Counted from the first letter of the stretch, positions 33,240-46,010 are shown. The stretch: DNA of 64,000 nt from Nematopogon swammerdamellus (GCA_946902875.1 OX336340.1:15143566-15207565), one strand, 5' to 3'. The notes: generated by a model not told the origin, from the sequence alone. A program made the numbers and translations.

Positions 33240-33470
33240 GTTTTCGACCCTACACACGAGAGCATGCAAATGGTGCAGATGTAACATGCCCTCGTGGCCT
33301 AGATTTCCTAATGACGTCTTCGCCGCCTGACCTGACGCACGCCGCGCCGATTAGACGCACAATGGCTGAAGAGAATAATTCGGCGTAGCGAGTCCGCATC
33401 TCTCCGGTGAACGCCCGTCCTTGTGTAGGCCGAGAGAGAGACACAAGACTCTTTTTAATAAAGTCATCGT
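33240..33470. other. Moderately GC-rich unassigned patch
   Basis: CpG-containing sequence with no supported ORF; could be a promoter or exon fragment. Confidence 0.2.
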
Positions 33471-33539
33471 TTTCAGGCGACTTTACATTTTGGAAACTTC
33501 ATCGCAAAAGCGTCGTCGTTATATTCGAATTACACATTA

Positions 33540-33665
33540 CAGTGTAGCCGACGCGAAATGAAGGGAAGCAGTGACATAGCACCTAGTTCACCCGGTGTTA
33601 TGGGCTGACATCACGGATGTTGTAGGTGATGTAGCCAACCGTGTCAGTTTCCATAAAAAAAAAAC
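33540..33665 (+). mobile_element. SINE body family, 3' fragment
   Basis: Begins at AGTGTAGCCGACGCG and ends with CCGTGTCAGTTTCCATAAAA; the 5' two-thirds are absent. Confidence 0.78.
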
Positions 33666-33861
33666 ACATTGCGAAGGTAATTTTGTGTGAATTTTTTTGT
33701 CATTTCAGTTTACTTAAACAGTAAATAAATATAAATTTACTGTTTAACATTGGCTGATATTTATTTTATTGGTTTTTATCATATATTTTCTTATTAAATT
33801 GATACACCGTGCCACATAAATTTTATTAGAATTTTATTTAACTAAATTTGTATTTATTAAA

Positions 33862-33935
33862 AGTAAATCCGGTTAGGATGGCTAAGTCAGAGGGGCCAAA
33901 GGTTCCAACCAGCCAATATCACCTCCGAGGAGATG
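33862..33935 (-). repeat. Tail fragment of the second SINE family
   Basis: GGCTAAGTCAGAGGGGCCAA and CAGCCAATATCACCTCCGAG match 37575-37640. The rest of the element is missing. Confidence 0.6.
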
Positions 33936-34184
33936 TTCGAACCTCGAACACTGAGGTCAAGAGTCCGAGCCTTGGCTGCGCTCAGAATCTGAACTGTAGA
34001 TAATATTGACACATTTTTATCAAACTGTTTAATACAAAATTTTAACATAGCTTTTGATTGTATAATTGTTTTGGACACTGGGTGCGGTTAGGCTGAAATG
34101 ACAGTGTACTGGGTACGTCAACCGACGCGACGACTACCATGGAGTAAACAGGTCCTACACTGGCTGCCGTAGACAGAGAAACCA

Positions 34185-34292
34185 GTTAGAGATGATCTGT
34201 GCCCATAGATTCCGTAACGCTGAACGTCTCCCGGACTGGAGAAAAATTGGAGATGTGTATGTTCAGCAATGGACACATAAACACTGACTTGC
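34185..34292 (+). repeat. RTE-like LINE 3' tail
   Basis: CCGGACTGGAGAAAAATTGG and GTATGTTCAGCAATGGACAC align with 6340-6400 and 45500-45535. Confidence 0.5.
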
Positions 34293-34539
34293 TTTGTGAA
34301 GTTATTGCTTGTGCGGATCGCAAGGACTATTTACCCTGAACACATTGATTTAATAGAATTTGAACGGGCCTATTGTCAACCCTGTTACACAACGACGTTC
34401 CTAGTACCATTGTTAATCTAGGTACCTATAAAGTATTTTCTTCACCGGAGGGACGGATTCAATTGAATAATTGCTGCCAAAATAAAAGCTACGATGTTTT
34501 TTCGACGAATTTTCATAAATGTAAAATCTGCTTTGCAAC

Positions 34540-34605
34540 ACCACCGCGAGCCGCGACGACGGTGGCGCACGGCGGCGGCGCGCGGGCGGGGCGCGGCTAG
34601 GCAAG
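34540..34605. promoter_or_regulatory. Short GC-rich patch
   Basis: GCGACGACGGTGGCGCACGG and neighbouring CpG-dense bases. No other support. Confidence 0.15.
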
Positions 34606-34619
34606 GAGTCATTAGCAAC

Positions 34620-37550
34620 ATAAAATACACGAGTTGTCGTTCTAATGGCTTTTTGGTTCAATGCCTATTGTAAGTGTTTCGTTATAGTTTTTTGTTAGGA
34701 GATATATTGTTGGGTTGAGGCTTGTTGCTGAGTATTGCAATAGGTAGTGACTAAGTTCTCTCTCAATCATCGACGTGTAAAGACACTTTTCAACACTTCA
34801 TTAGGGCATTATTACAAAAATTTCAAAACGCTTTACTTCGGGTCCATTAGAATAATTACATACAAAATAATTCATTCATTTTATTTGTACATAATTTACA
34901 ACGAAATATTTTAAACTTGTGTTGCCTGATTTATGACCGTAATTAAAAATTCGAGTAAGAAAATAGGTATTCAAGCATTGCATTGTTGTGTGGATACACA
35001 AACGTAATTGATAATATACATAAATTCTTAATTTGTTATTACGACGCCTTCTGTTAGTTGGTATGAATGTAATAATAAAATTCTTCCCAGTTTTGTGTTC
35101 TACCTTATGCACCTTTCAAGTTTCAAAACATCCTACAACTAATTCCTACAGGAATATTTGGTGTATGAGCCGACATACCGTCGTACACTAATATGCCTAA
35201 GTACTTTCTAATACACTGTTAACCCAAAAAGTAAGATCGTATTCAAAATAAATTATGAAACATCCGCACCGTTTAGCAATTTACGCCAACTCCACTCACA
35301 AACAACGGCCGATTGTATTGTGGCTTGGCTGTCAGACACACTCTGCATACAGGCTGTCACACTTGTTACATACGACGGGTTTATGTTTGTTTGAGAGACT
35401 GTCAGCTAACTGCTATATAATTTTTTTTTCATTTATATTATCCACCTTCATGCATTTTTTCCACATCACCAAGGTCACTTTGTAAAGAATTATTGATAGC
35501 ATTAAACTCGCCTTTTTTGTCCTATGTTTTAATGGTGTGCAATAAAGTATATTTTGATTTGATGAGTTATCATATCATTGTAGCGTAGACTATTTCATCT
35601 ACAATAAATTGGAGTCACACATTGTACAGCATACAGGATACAAGGTGAAGTTTAATTACTCCCAAGTAAACATGTTACGTACACCGATTACTATGTCAAA
35701 GTGCAAACGATTATGGTGTTCCCAAAACAGCCCGAAAATCACACTGAGCTGGGAAAATCATCTGGTATGGCATATCACTGAGTGAAGTTTCGCGAGAAGA
35801 GGTGAATTTGGCTCTGTCGAATGCAGCAAATTTGTGATAGTGATGGGGGTTTCTCGGCACATCCACCTCTGCTGGTTTTCAAAACAAAAAGTAAAAGTAT
35901 ATTTACAATCCGAATACCCGAAATTACTATCTAATCTATCTAAATCAAACAATTTCAGGAAATCGTAATCAAATAAAATTCAACATAACATTCCTTCCTT
36001 CCCATTTCATCAATTCATTCATCCAATCAATAGGTTGACTGATTGACTGACATTATGTCAGTCAAGTCAGTGACATATTTTCATGGCTTGTCTTGTCACT
36101 TGTCCGTCTGTGGTTTAGTTAGGCCATTACGGCCTTTAAAAAATTGCCATAGCGGACGGTATTTCACGTCCACCAGGCGGGGTATTGGTAAAGTTTTCAA
36201 CTAGCAATAATCGCACCTCGGTTAAACCTCATTGGTTACGATATTGCCTCTGCGCAAAGTTAGCAAGACGAACCCAGTATGGAGCTTATAAACTAAGAAA
36301 AGTAAATGTCTCCACTGTCATGTATTTGTCAATGTGGCGCCATCTGTGATCGCGTCGGATAAACAAGAAGTCGCGTGCGAGAGTTATGCGGTGGCATGTA
36401 CCAACCAATGGATATATCGTACCAATGGGTATGATATAAGTGGATAATAATACCTAGTTATTCTAGTGCAGGAACCACAAGGAAACCTGTGCACGGCCAA
36501 GGCTGACTGGAAGAAACTGCATTTTGCAATTTACCTACTAATAGTAGGTTATTTTACCATACATACTAGGCTACTATGTATTGTAACATATGCAATACAC
36601 AGGTAATAAATTGTTATTTATTTATTACATATTTATTTTCTGCTAATAATGCCAGTCTTAGTCGTTATTAAGGTCTATTTGGTATATTGGAGGCTATTTT
36701 TGCTATTGAGAAAATATTTTGAATCATTATTGGTACCTATTTGATTGCAAAGCTCAATAATGTAGATACGTATATTCTGGCCTTCAGTTATTGTTACGAT
36801 CATTCGTAAATTGAATGCAAGCAACACAATTTCTATTTAAATTCTTGTCAGTTTAATTTCTTCATACAAAAGAGTTGAACGCAGCAGGAAACCCAGGCGT
36901 CGTCGCGTCGTTGTCGGTCGGCACAATCAATATTATACCCGTGTGTTATTTTGAACAAAATGTAGAATACCATTTCAAAATTTACCAAAAATTGCGACCA
37001 CGAAAATTTTCGAATGTTACATTGAAAAAATAAAAATATTTTCTAATGGGGCTTGTGGCGTATTGTTGGAACCGGTGGGCAATCACGAAATAATTCACAA
37101 AACTTAAATACCTATTTAATGAAAAATATACAAAATTAAAATTCAAAATTTGAAGAACATGCAAAAATGGTGTCCCATCCCTATATTTCTAAAATGATAG
37201 AATACGAATTTCCGAAAAAAAAATCACAGTCTGGATAATTTATTGATAATTACAGGGAAACAATAACAATAAAGTATATACAAATAGTGGTCGCAACAAT
37301 TCGGCGCGTTCCACCCTATATTATAACTCGAATAAGAACCGCATAGCTTTGAATTCTTTTTCAGATTTGGATATGCAGCAGTTTTTTTGTAAAAATCTCC
37401 AATGCGATGGATCTGGATGGAATCATGATGATACAACTTGTCCATCTGTCTGTCTGTCTCCATATCGTAGCGCTAAGTGGGTAATAGAACATTTAAATTT
37501 TTTATAATACAGAAGAAAAAAAGACATAATTTTCGTGTATGGAAATTTAG
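34620..37550. other. Largely unassigned AT-rich stretch
   Basis: Apart from the LINE fragment at 35755-35850 I see no gene or named repeat. Confidence 0.4.
35755..35850 (+). repeat. LINE 3' UTR fragment, same as in 17770-18005
   Basis: TCTGGTATGGCATATCACTG and TTTCGCGAGAAGAGGTGAAT match the minus strand of 17800-17860. Confidence 0.5.
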
Positions 37551-37552
37551 TT

Positions 37553-37979
37553 TTTTTTTATGTAAACCGGTATGGGTGGCTGAGTCAGAGGGGCCAAAGC
37601 ACGTGATCTGACTAGCCAATATCACCTCCGAGAAGGTAGGTGCCATACCGGAGACTTCCCTGGATTGCTGGCTATACTGGACTAGAGGAGAACACAACCA
37701 AGGCTGTTATTGTTATACTTTAATAATATTATAACTGCGGCCATCTTACACCCAGTACGGTGGTACCAACCCAGTCGGCTACAATTTGAGCCTACCACCT
37801 AGTAAGGGGCAAGGGAAGGGACCTACAGTTTTACACCGGTTCCGAACGGTGGAGCAGCAAGTGTAGGTATGCACGTAGATTTTTTCGTCAGAAAAACTCA
37901 TTGGTACACGCCGACCGGATTCGAACCTCGGACCTCTCGCATGAGAAGCCGATGCCCAAACCACTCGGCCACCCGCCAC
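37553..37979 (-). mobile_element. Second tRNA-derived SINE family, full-length
   Basis: In minus orientation the head reads GGGTGGCCGAGTGGTTTGGG (A box) and GAGGTTCGAATCCGGTCGG (B box), a tRNA-like start different from the main family. The middle shares GGGACCTACAGTTTTAC, CCACCTAGTAAGG and GGTGGTACCAACCC (plus orientation) with the main SINE, while the tail (GGTATGGGTGGCTGAGTCAG) is different. The apparent 66-codon ORF across the head is a by-product of the repeat. Confidence 0.8.
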
Positions 37980-38365
37980 AGTATGCGTGTCAAAAGTATC
38001 TATGATATTACTATACTATAGCACCTATCACAGCTCTTGTGCAATATCGTTCACTAGCTGTGCGAACTTGATCTGCTAACCTATATTGAAGTGGAAGAGT
38101 TACTGGCGTGTTTTAAAGTCTTTCGACGTTTTTAAGTACACTAAAGCTTTAAAAATGAAGTATGGAGAGCGTGGTTGTATGCAGTAATTCCAGTTCAGAA
38201 TAAAGGGCGCCAAGAATCGCGAACCCTTGAAATATGAATGAGGCCTACTACTCTCATAATTTGTATAGAATCAAACCTGTTGATCTTTCAAGGATAGGTA
38301 GTAGTAGTGGTCAGACACAGGAACTTTTTGATGTGATCCCACAACCATCAATATCTACTGTTGGT

Positions 38366-38480
38366 TTTTAGGGTTCCGTAGCAAGCCACGCTGGCAGGAA
38401 TTCTAATAAAATCGGTCAGGTGTCTGTCCATTCATCCGTCCGCCCGTAGCTCCTAAACGCTTTCGAGGTTTTCTTGAAAT
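38366..38480 (-). repeat. GACA/GACG-type repeat, fragment of a variant subfamily
   Basis: TTAGGGTTCCGTAGCAAGCC then GTCTGTCCATTCATCCGTCC and CGTAGCTCCTAAACGC, the reverse-strand layout of this kind of repeat. Confidence 0.45.
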
Positions 38481-38606
38481 TTGGAATGTTGATAGATTTC
38501 CGATAGGGAAGAGAGCTTTAAGTAGTAAGCAAACGCAAGTCGCAAAATAGCCTAGAATACAAATATTTTTGAAAACAAATGTTATTGTATATAGCCAATA
38601 TATCCA

Positions 38607-38722
38607 CGCCGCAAGTGTTCTGGGAACTTTTAAAAACGCCCCTATTGATATTTATTTTAATGTTTGTTAGGTAGGTTTAAATTCTTTAGTTATTTGTATT
38701 ACTTAAAGAATTATACAAGTGA
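38607..38722 (+). repeat. LINE-type 3' tail, same family as 7169-7380
   Basis: CGCAAGTGTTCTGGGAACTT, GATATTTATTTTAATGTTTG and TAGGTAGGTTTAAATTCTTT; only the last 110 bp or so. Confidence 0.55.
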
Positions 38723-39125
38723 AAAAATCCATTCAATTATAAAACTTATACGGATGACGGATGACCTACGTATGGCGACCTCGTAAAATCTATTCAAAAT
38801 GTTTTCATTGCGTCACCTTTGCTATGAGTTGTGTGACACTAATAACTGGAAGCACCCGCTTCCGCACACTTCGTCAAAAGATCAGCTGATTGTGTGCACG
38901 GCGCGGGGGCGGCGTTCACGGGGCATTCACTAATGCGATGCTCGTTGCGCAAGCGCACGCTCCGGCATTAAGAGATCGCTGATGGATGCATTATTTGGAA
39001 ATGCTTTGAAATGCTTTTAGTCGTTAACCGTATCAATTTGCAACATCGGATTACTAAAGCAGGCATTACCTTACACACTTGCACACACATGTTAAAAAAG
39101 AGTAAATAAATTTTGGAAAATGTAT

Positions 39126-39490
39126 TTTTTTATGTAACCTGACATGTTTGACTACATACGTCACCTACCCGTGTCAGCTCATCGCACCTTGGCGAACTAA
39201 GTGCCGTGTCAGTGCTTCCCTTTGGTCGTGCCGGCTACACTGAACTGGATGGAAAACACGAACTATGTATTTATATAGCCATTTCGACCGACCTTTCATT
39301 AGTGCGGCGATACCAATACGGTCGGATTAAACCACCTAATAAGGTAAGGGAAGGGACCTACAGTTTTACGTGGAATCCGAACCACGGTCAGCCTCAACGC
39401 TCGAACGGCCACCCATTTCATCTATGTTCTGACCGCGCTCATTCATAGTTTCACGATCGCAAGCCGATCAATTGCACTACCGAAGGTGAT
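39126..39490 (-). mobile_element. SINE body family, near full-length
   Basis: Begins at TTTTTTATGTAACCTGACAT and ends in CACTACCGAAGGTGATG, a mutated tRNA-like head. Confidence 0.8.
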
Positions 39491-40069
39491 GATTGAATCA
39501 TTTTGTTTCCATTGAAAATTATATTTTAGCCCAAATTACATTTTAAACATTCTATGTTTTATAAGTAGTCGGGTGTTTAACTAGTACATTGAAGAAATCA
39601 AGTTCTCCCACTTCATAGAAAATACATAATTATTCGATCAATGTTCTCGCAATCATCTATCGCCATTTTGTTGTCTCATTGCCGAAAACAGGCTGTATGT
39701 CATGGCACTTAGGTAATATCGACAGGAAACGTCTCTTGTAAATTATAATTCGAGAAAATTATGGTACGGCCGTGCTTTCTCGACCTGGCTAATAGCAGAT
39801 GATGTCGACTATGTTAGGTCCAATAAAAATGACAATACCTATAACAAATTTATTATCAACAACAAGAACGGAATGCAAGAAACTAAATCTTTCATAATAT
39901 CAACCATCATTTTGTTGAAAGAGACATGAAATTGCATGAAGACTTACTAATATGAAGTCGGTTAAAAATGGCTTAACCCTTTATTGTTACGTCGAAGCGA
40001 GACGCAAGCAAAGACTAATGCGTCGACCTGAATTCTCTATGGGCCGAGACGTCAGACAGAAGTGGTTCG

Positions 40070-40205
40070 CTTCAAATCGGCCGTTACGTAAAGGCCGTGG
40101 CATTGCACAGTCGGCCGGCGACAGCCGACAACACGAGACGGCGGCGGCGCGGAGGGGAGGGATAGGCAGTGTCGGCGACAGACAGAGTATACACCGTTCA
40201 CAGTT
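40070..40205. promoter_or_regulatory. GC-rich patch, possible promoter
   Basis: CpG-dense sequence with GACGGCGGCGGCGCGGAGGG. The open frame 39952-40218 crosses it but has no motif. Confidence 0.22.
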
Positions 40206-40719
40206 ATTTTACCTATAGCTATTAAGTTGGCTAACCTGAGTTCTGTGTTGCCTTAGTCGGTTTGTACCATTCCCCTGTACGAAAATATAAATTTATTTAT
40301 AGAAATAATTCTAGCGATTACGCAGTCTTTCTGTATTATAAACTGTTGGAACAGAGACCTGATAACATTGAAAAATTTAGGTTTTATTCAGCAAGGGAAT
40401 AAACAAACAAATTTAAAAATATCTGCAAGAGAATAATACAATATTATGATGACATTTGAATGAACAAGATGACAGTTCCGCAATTCGAATTTAGAATATA
40501 ATCAATGATATAAACATTTGTATCTCATGGAATCCTAGACATAGGAATCCCTTCTTTCGATAGTACAGCAAGTACCTATATTTAATTTTATTTTGCACTA
40601 CTATGGGGAAAATATAAATAGCAGGTAACACTTTTTTCGATTTAGCGCGAAATGCCAACCTAGCGGGAACATAAAGTGAAACAATGTCAGAGTTAAAATA
40701 ACTATGAACGGACTATAAT

Positions 40720-41623
40720 CCAGTAACCTTGTCGGCTGAGAGGAAGAGGTACCATGCGTCAAATCCGGTAGTTCTGATTTTTTGCAGACTTGTTTATGAT
40801 GTTAGCCCAATGAATAATCCAACTTTGTGACCTCGAGCGCCGAACGCAACCTTGTCAAAAAAAATAAAAACCGCGAAATTCTCGACTTTTTTAAAGTTTT
40901 TGGCGATTTTAAGCCTAAATAACTAGTTATTTGATAAAACTTACTAAACACGTTTTAAAGTAGACTAAATTTTCTACAATATGATACTAAAACTGTCTCT
41001 GTAGACGTAATAGTTTTTGAGATAAAACATTTTAAAAATAGACTTTTTTTTTCGAACTTCAAAATTTTCTTTCAGACAAAAACCGAAATGGAAAAAAAAT
41101 TGGTTAGATTAGGTTATAAATGTGCTACAGGTGGGTGAAATGTTAAAAATGTAAAGCAGGGGGGAGGGGGGAGGGAAGAATCTGTGGGCCCCTCAAACCT
41201 CTTCAGGATCCACTGGAATATGATCGGGGTGTTCAGAAGAAATAGGGTCAAAATTCATTCAGAACGACAAAATATTGCTGGAAAGAAAATTTGGAAGTTA
41301 AAAAAAAAAGTCAATTTTGAAAATGTTTTACCTCAAAAACTATTGGGTATATAGAGACAGTTTTAGTATCATATTGTAGAAAATTTAGTCTACTTTAAAA
41401 TGTATTTAGTAAGTTTTATCAAAAAACTAGTTCATTTGGCTTAAAATCGCCAAAAACTGAAAAAAAAGTCGAAAATTTCGCGGTTTTTATTTTTTTTGAC
41501 AAGGTTGCGTTCGGTGCTCGAGGTCACAAACTTGGATTATTCATTGGGCTAACATCATAAACAAGTCTGCAAAAAATCAGAACTACCGGATCTGACGCAC
41601 GGTCTGAAGTATACGGTTACTGG
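40720..41623. repeat. Large fold-back element, arms of about 340 bp
   Basis: Outer ends are CCAGTAACC (40720-40728) and GGTTACTGG (41615-41623). The arms align from about 40748-41085 with 41275-41600 (for example GGTAGTTCTGATTTTTTGCA and its complement, and TAGACTAAATTTTCTACAAT and its complement). The centre has a purine-rich run (GGGGGGAGGGGGGAGGGAAG). No ORF. No clear target duplication. Confidence 0.87.
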
Positions 41624-42632
41624 GGGTTGGTTGCAAAACAAACACTCGAGACGTACCTTGCGTGCGAGTCCAAAGGAACACTGGGCGAAGGTGAGTAGCG
41701 ACTGAGATGAAAATGCGGCAGTAACAATTTGAAGAAAGAAAGTAGTTCATTCAACATTCAACTCCACGTCGGGAGTGCCACCCGCTTTATTATTTTATTT
41801 CTCTATCTATTGATTTCCTCTGATTAGGTATTCAGCCTACCCTGGAAAGTACATAGTAGCATTGAAAAAAATCCGTGGCGTATAGACAGAAGCGAAGTTT
41901 CCATGCAAGAAAAAAAAAATTTAATGAAAAAGAAAAAAATTATATCCGTAGAACTCGTGTCCATCTACGCGACACTTGTTCTATTAAAAGGACGACTTTT
42001 AAACTACAAGGACCACCACGACCTTATATATAAACGAAAGGAAAACGGGAATGGGTTAGAATCACGACCACTTTAATGTATAAGACTAATGTACATCGGT
42101 CCCCTCATATGAGGGGAGACAAACTATCAATAAAAAGGGAAATACCATCCCGCATCCACAGCGCCTTTACTATGTCATCATTCAAATATAATATGTACAT
42201 TAGGACACAATTCAAAGGTTATACCGATGTACATAAGTAACACAGAGTATTGTGGGAAAATGCAAAGAATTATTTGGAAGGAGCACGTAAAATGTAATGT
42301 AATCCCTGGCGTTAAAGAAATCTCAATGCTAGGAATGTCGATGCAGGTGGCGTGCGCCATCGGTGGTACACCCAGCCCCACGTACCGCCCGATTGCGCCA
42401 CCACCGCACCTGTGTGTGGTACTCTCCTCCGGCCTATACTGTGTTGACTAACGAACAACTCTATCCGGCTCGAAGGACCATTTTCGTTAAGATTTTTTTA
42501 TCTACAAGCATATTAAGTTTAGTATGGAATTTATTCTTATGCCGTACTATTTGCTTGTGTATTGTATTGTAGAATAGAATCGTAGATATATAATATACGA
42601 GTATAACATGGGCATGGACAAAAAAAAAACGG

Positions 42633-43044
42633 CCAAGTGCGAGTCGAACTCACGCACCGAGGGTTCCGTATCGCCATGTCATGTTTAGCGTAACTCACGC
42701 CATCTGTGGCGTGTTATGAAATGCTTCATATTAGTTAAAATGCTTCACACTCCATTCGGTAGATGGAGTGTGTGCGCGCGCATACACTTTTTGGTTTCTT
42801 CTATGGGAACCCCCGTGACTTTTTTACTTTTTCTTATTTTTATTATTTGTTGTTATATCGGCCATAATAAGACATATTCTGTGAATATTTCAACGGGATA
42901 CCTATTACGGTTCAAGAGATACAGCCCTCGGACAGACAGGCGGACGCCGGCCGGACGGACGGACGGACGGACGGACGTACGGACAGACAGACAGACGGCG
43001 TAGGCTTAGTAATAGGGTCCCGTACCGGATACGGAACCCTAAAA
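42633..43044 (+). repeat. GACA/GACG-microsatellite repeat family, full copy
   Basis: ACGGCCAAGTGCGAGTCGAA at the start, a GGAC/GACA microsatellite at 42950-42998, ACGGAACCCTAAAA at the end. Confidence 0.82.
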
Positions 43045-43418
43045 TGAAAACGATAAAATAATGACGGCATTTGTCAATATAATACAGCGTCACAGAGATT
43101 GGCAATCTTTTGGTACGCATTATTAATTTCGAACGAGGCCGGTCGAGGGTGAAACGCAAGGCCGATGGGACTATAGCATGAGTGAGTCTGAGTACAATAT
43201 AATAAAAAGGTCAATAATCGCGACCTCTAGGTTGAAAACGTTACTGCTGGGTCGCCGAATATTTGCCGCGCCACAGATGAGATATTAGATGGCTGCGTTA
43301 CGGATCGATTGGTACTGAAAAATGTTTGCATATTTTAACGTTTCCATCTTCACCATCACAGAATCTATGCTGCAACGCGAGGTACATTAAAATTATCTTA
43401 GGTTGAGTTATTATTACC

Positions 43419-43732
43419 GTGTGGGGCCGGTACTTTAAAAGAATAGCCCCACTGCATCTCTCCCCGTGAATGTCGTAAAAGGCGACTAAGGGATATGACT
43501 ACCTTCTTATATTACTAGGTGGTAGGGTTTAACCCGCCCGGGTTGATACCACCGCACTGAATGAAAGGTCGGTCGAAACGGCTATGTAAATAGTTCGTGT
43601 TTTCCGTTCAGTGTGTAGTCGGCACGACCGAAGGGAATGCTGACGTGGCGCCAAGTTTACCCGGTGTTATGGGCTGACATCACGGATGTTGTAGGTGATG
43701 TAGCCAACCGTGTCAGTTTCCATAAAAAAAAA
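43419..43732 (+). mobile_element. SINE body family with alternative (non-tRNA) head
   Basis: The body and tail are the same as in the tRNA-headed copies. The 5' part is instead GTGGGGCCGGTACTTT...ATAGCCCCACTGCATC then TCGTAAAAGGCGACTAAGGG, joined to the body at CCTTCTTATATTACTAGG. Confidence 0.8.
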
Positions 43733-43744
43733 CTAAATAAAAAA

Positions 43745-44410
43745 ACCAAGTAGATGCCGAAGATAGAGCTATAAAATAGAGTGTAAATAAAGGAATGGCA
43801 TATAATTATTTACCTCATGCTTGCACGACACCGACGAAGACGTAAAGTCGCTGTTCGTTTTCTAAAAATGTTGCAAGCTCCTAGCTAGCTAGCTAGGCTA
43901 TAGATTAAGATGTGATTGCACTGCAATTCACTGCATTACATAACGCAATGTTTAGTGTTACGTGTTCCTACTTGTGAACTGATGTTCCTAGCCATTAGTT
44001 TAATCGCCAATTGTTTGAAGAAATTGCCGTGTTGCGTTTATTGTTTCGTAATAGAAATAAGCTATTTTCTAGCTTGAAGCACGTTCGCCAATTCAAATGT
44101 GACAGCGGGCCGCGGTGTTTGTGCAATCTTTAAAAGTTAGTTTTAAATACATAGTAAAAACAGTGCGAACGTTGTTCAAACACAGAGGGTTGTGTGTGTT
44201 GTGCAAGTGAGCGCTGTTATCACGCGTTCGCTGTGCACTAGAATGCTATATTCTCAATACCTAACCATATAAGATGACGCGCTAAAGGGCGACAGGATAG
44301 CCATCTCTCACCTTGGCGCGGTCTTTCCACCGAGTCATGCAGTGCAGTCCATGTGCCTTACTTGCTGCCTGATAGTTATCTTGTCCGAATACTTTGCTAA
44401 ACGTGGTGGT
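43745..44410. other. Unassigned sequence
   Basis: No gene or repeat recognised. Confidence 0.4.
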
Positions 44411-44414
44411 CGGT

Positions 44415-44470
44415 GTTGTGCTGCACCCTGCTTACCCCGATTGTCGGGATACGGGGTGTGGTATATATAT
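44415..44470 (+). repeat. Short shared repeat, second copy
   Basis: CTGCACCCTGCTTACCCCGA and TTGTCGGGATACGGGGTGTG correspond to 17100-17145. Confidence 0.5.
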
Positions 44471-44755
44471 ACCATATAAGATATCAAAATATGTTTCGTG
44501 TTCTAAGGACTAAATTGACTACTTTATACGTTTTTATGATTTATTGAGATTTTCGTTACGGAGTAATCACCTTGGTTGGACAGGGCGTGTGACAGACGGA
44601 CGGACAGACGTCTGACCCATTTTATATTTAATCCGGCTATCTACAGAACCTTTAAAAACGTTGGAGTTGTACTAACAACTAAAAAGGTTTTGATGTGTAC
44701 ACTACATAACACAAACCCATTCCAGATAGAGCTATTATTCAGAAAATATTTTGTT

Positions 44756-44882
44756 TTTATGGAAACTGACACGGTTGGCTACATCACCTACTACATCCGT
44801 GATGTAAGCCCATAACAACGTGGTGAACTAGGTGCCATGTCAGTGTTTGCCTTCGATCTAGCTACACTGAACTGAACGGTAT
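44756..44882 (-). mobile_element. SINE body family, 3' fragment
   Basis: TTTTATGGAAACTGACACGG through GTGCCATGTCAGTG to CTACACTGAACTGAACGG. Confidence 0.78.
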
Positions 44883-45269
44883 CAGCTATGTAAACTAAGT
44901 TATGCATGAGACCTAGGTTTAACAAGAAACGCAAGGTCACTGACGCAGCTCCAATGACCCATTCCACTTAGCTGCGTCACAAATTACTTAACAGTATTAT
45001 AAGCGCCGATAATTTATGCACTGATTATACATAACCCAAACTCTAGCAAAAAGTAATCCATAATCTATTATGCAAACCGAGAGGAATTCATTACGCTTAG
45101 ATCAGTGCAACTTTCTATTGACGCTCCAACGCACCTTCGGCCTAATGCTTTTTTACCCCGCCAGGTGTCTTGCTGCTATTTTGTTAGAACTTCGTGACTT
45201 ACGAAATCCAGATGCACTTACCTCTAACACGCTGAAAGCCGCGGAAAAGAAGGCCAACAGTGCTGATTC

Positions 45270-45385
45270 ACCGTTTGGAACCGGTGTAACTGGTTCTGGT
45301 TCAACTGGAACAGTAGGTTGCTCTTGCCCCTTACTAGGTGGTAGGCTCCACCCTTGGTAGTCTCAAATTGTAGCCGACTTAGTTA
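45270..45385 (+). repeat. Second SINE family, middle fragment
   Basis: GCCCCTTACTAGGTGGTAGG and TCTCAAATTGTAGCCGACT match the reverse complement of 37770-37830. Confidence 0.55.
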
Positions 45386-45465
45386 CTTACTTACGACTGC
45401 GTATACCCACTGGACACTCAAGTAAGTACGGTACTTAGTATAATATTCTTTGCTCAGGTACGTCA

Positions 45466-45548
45466 ACGGAAATCAGTGGTTCCGACCGCTGAAGGCCGGG
45501 AGGACTGGAGAGACTTATGTCCAGCACTGGACACACATAAAAGAACAG
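45466..45548 (+). repeat. RTE-like LINE 3' tail
   Basis: CGGGAGGACTGGAGAGACTT then ATGTCCAGCACTGGACACAC; it sits between two pieces of the second SINE family. Confidence 0.55.
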
Positions 45549-45569
45549 GCCCATTGGACGAAAGATAGT

Positions 45570-45776
45570 GGAATATCAGCCTCGGCTGTGTTCTCTTCTA
45601 GTCCAGTATACCCAATAATCCAAAGGAAAGTCACCGGTATGCCTCTCCTCTTAGGTGATATTGGCTGGTCGAATGTGCCAGGCCCCTCTGACTCAGCCGC
45701 TGAGTCAGAGTGGCCTAGCCTGGTGGGTGGCTGAGTCTCAACCACCCACCGGATTACATAAAAAACCCACCGTTCA
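45570..45776 (+). repeat. Second SINE family, 3' part with an internal inverted duplication
   Basis: CTTCTAGTCCAGTATACCCA through TAGGTGATATTGGCTGGTC to CCACCGGATTACATAAAAAA follows the tail of 37553-37700 in reverse complement. The GGCTGAGTCAG motif is present three times; two copies form a 25-bp palindrome at 45686-45710. Confidence 0.6.
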
Positions 45777-45779
45777 TAC

Positions 45780-46010
45780 GGGTGTTACCGGTAGGCGACC
45801 CCATATGTTTCGTTCGGGCCGCGCTGGGGTCACCCGCAGATTCACCGGCAGATGACACCTTGGTGTTGCATTCATGCCACTGAGGTCACTGGTAGTGGTG
45901 GCGAAACCTACTCACGACACCCGTCACCACTTCTAGGTACATAATATAGTGTACCGTTCAGTTCAGGTCGTTGTGATCACCAAGAAGGTGAGGCAGACTT
46001 TTAAATTTTC
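45780..46010. other. Unclassified repeat-like sequence after the second SINE family copy
   Basis: GC-richer than its surroundings, with several short inverted motifs (ACGGGTGTTACCGGTAGGCG, CACCACTTCTAGG). Not assigned. Confidence 0.25.

Noticed and set aside
37779..37979. 66-codon minus-strand frame (GGRVVWASASHARGPRFESG)
   Set aside because: Translation of a tRNA-like SINE head; the A and B boxes explain its sequence.
39206..39448. 80-codon frame, and similar ones at 16739 and 17439
   Set aside because: They lie within SINE copies and share the same repeat translation (MSVLPFGRAG-like).
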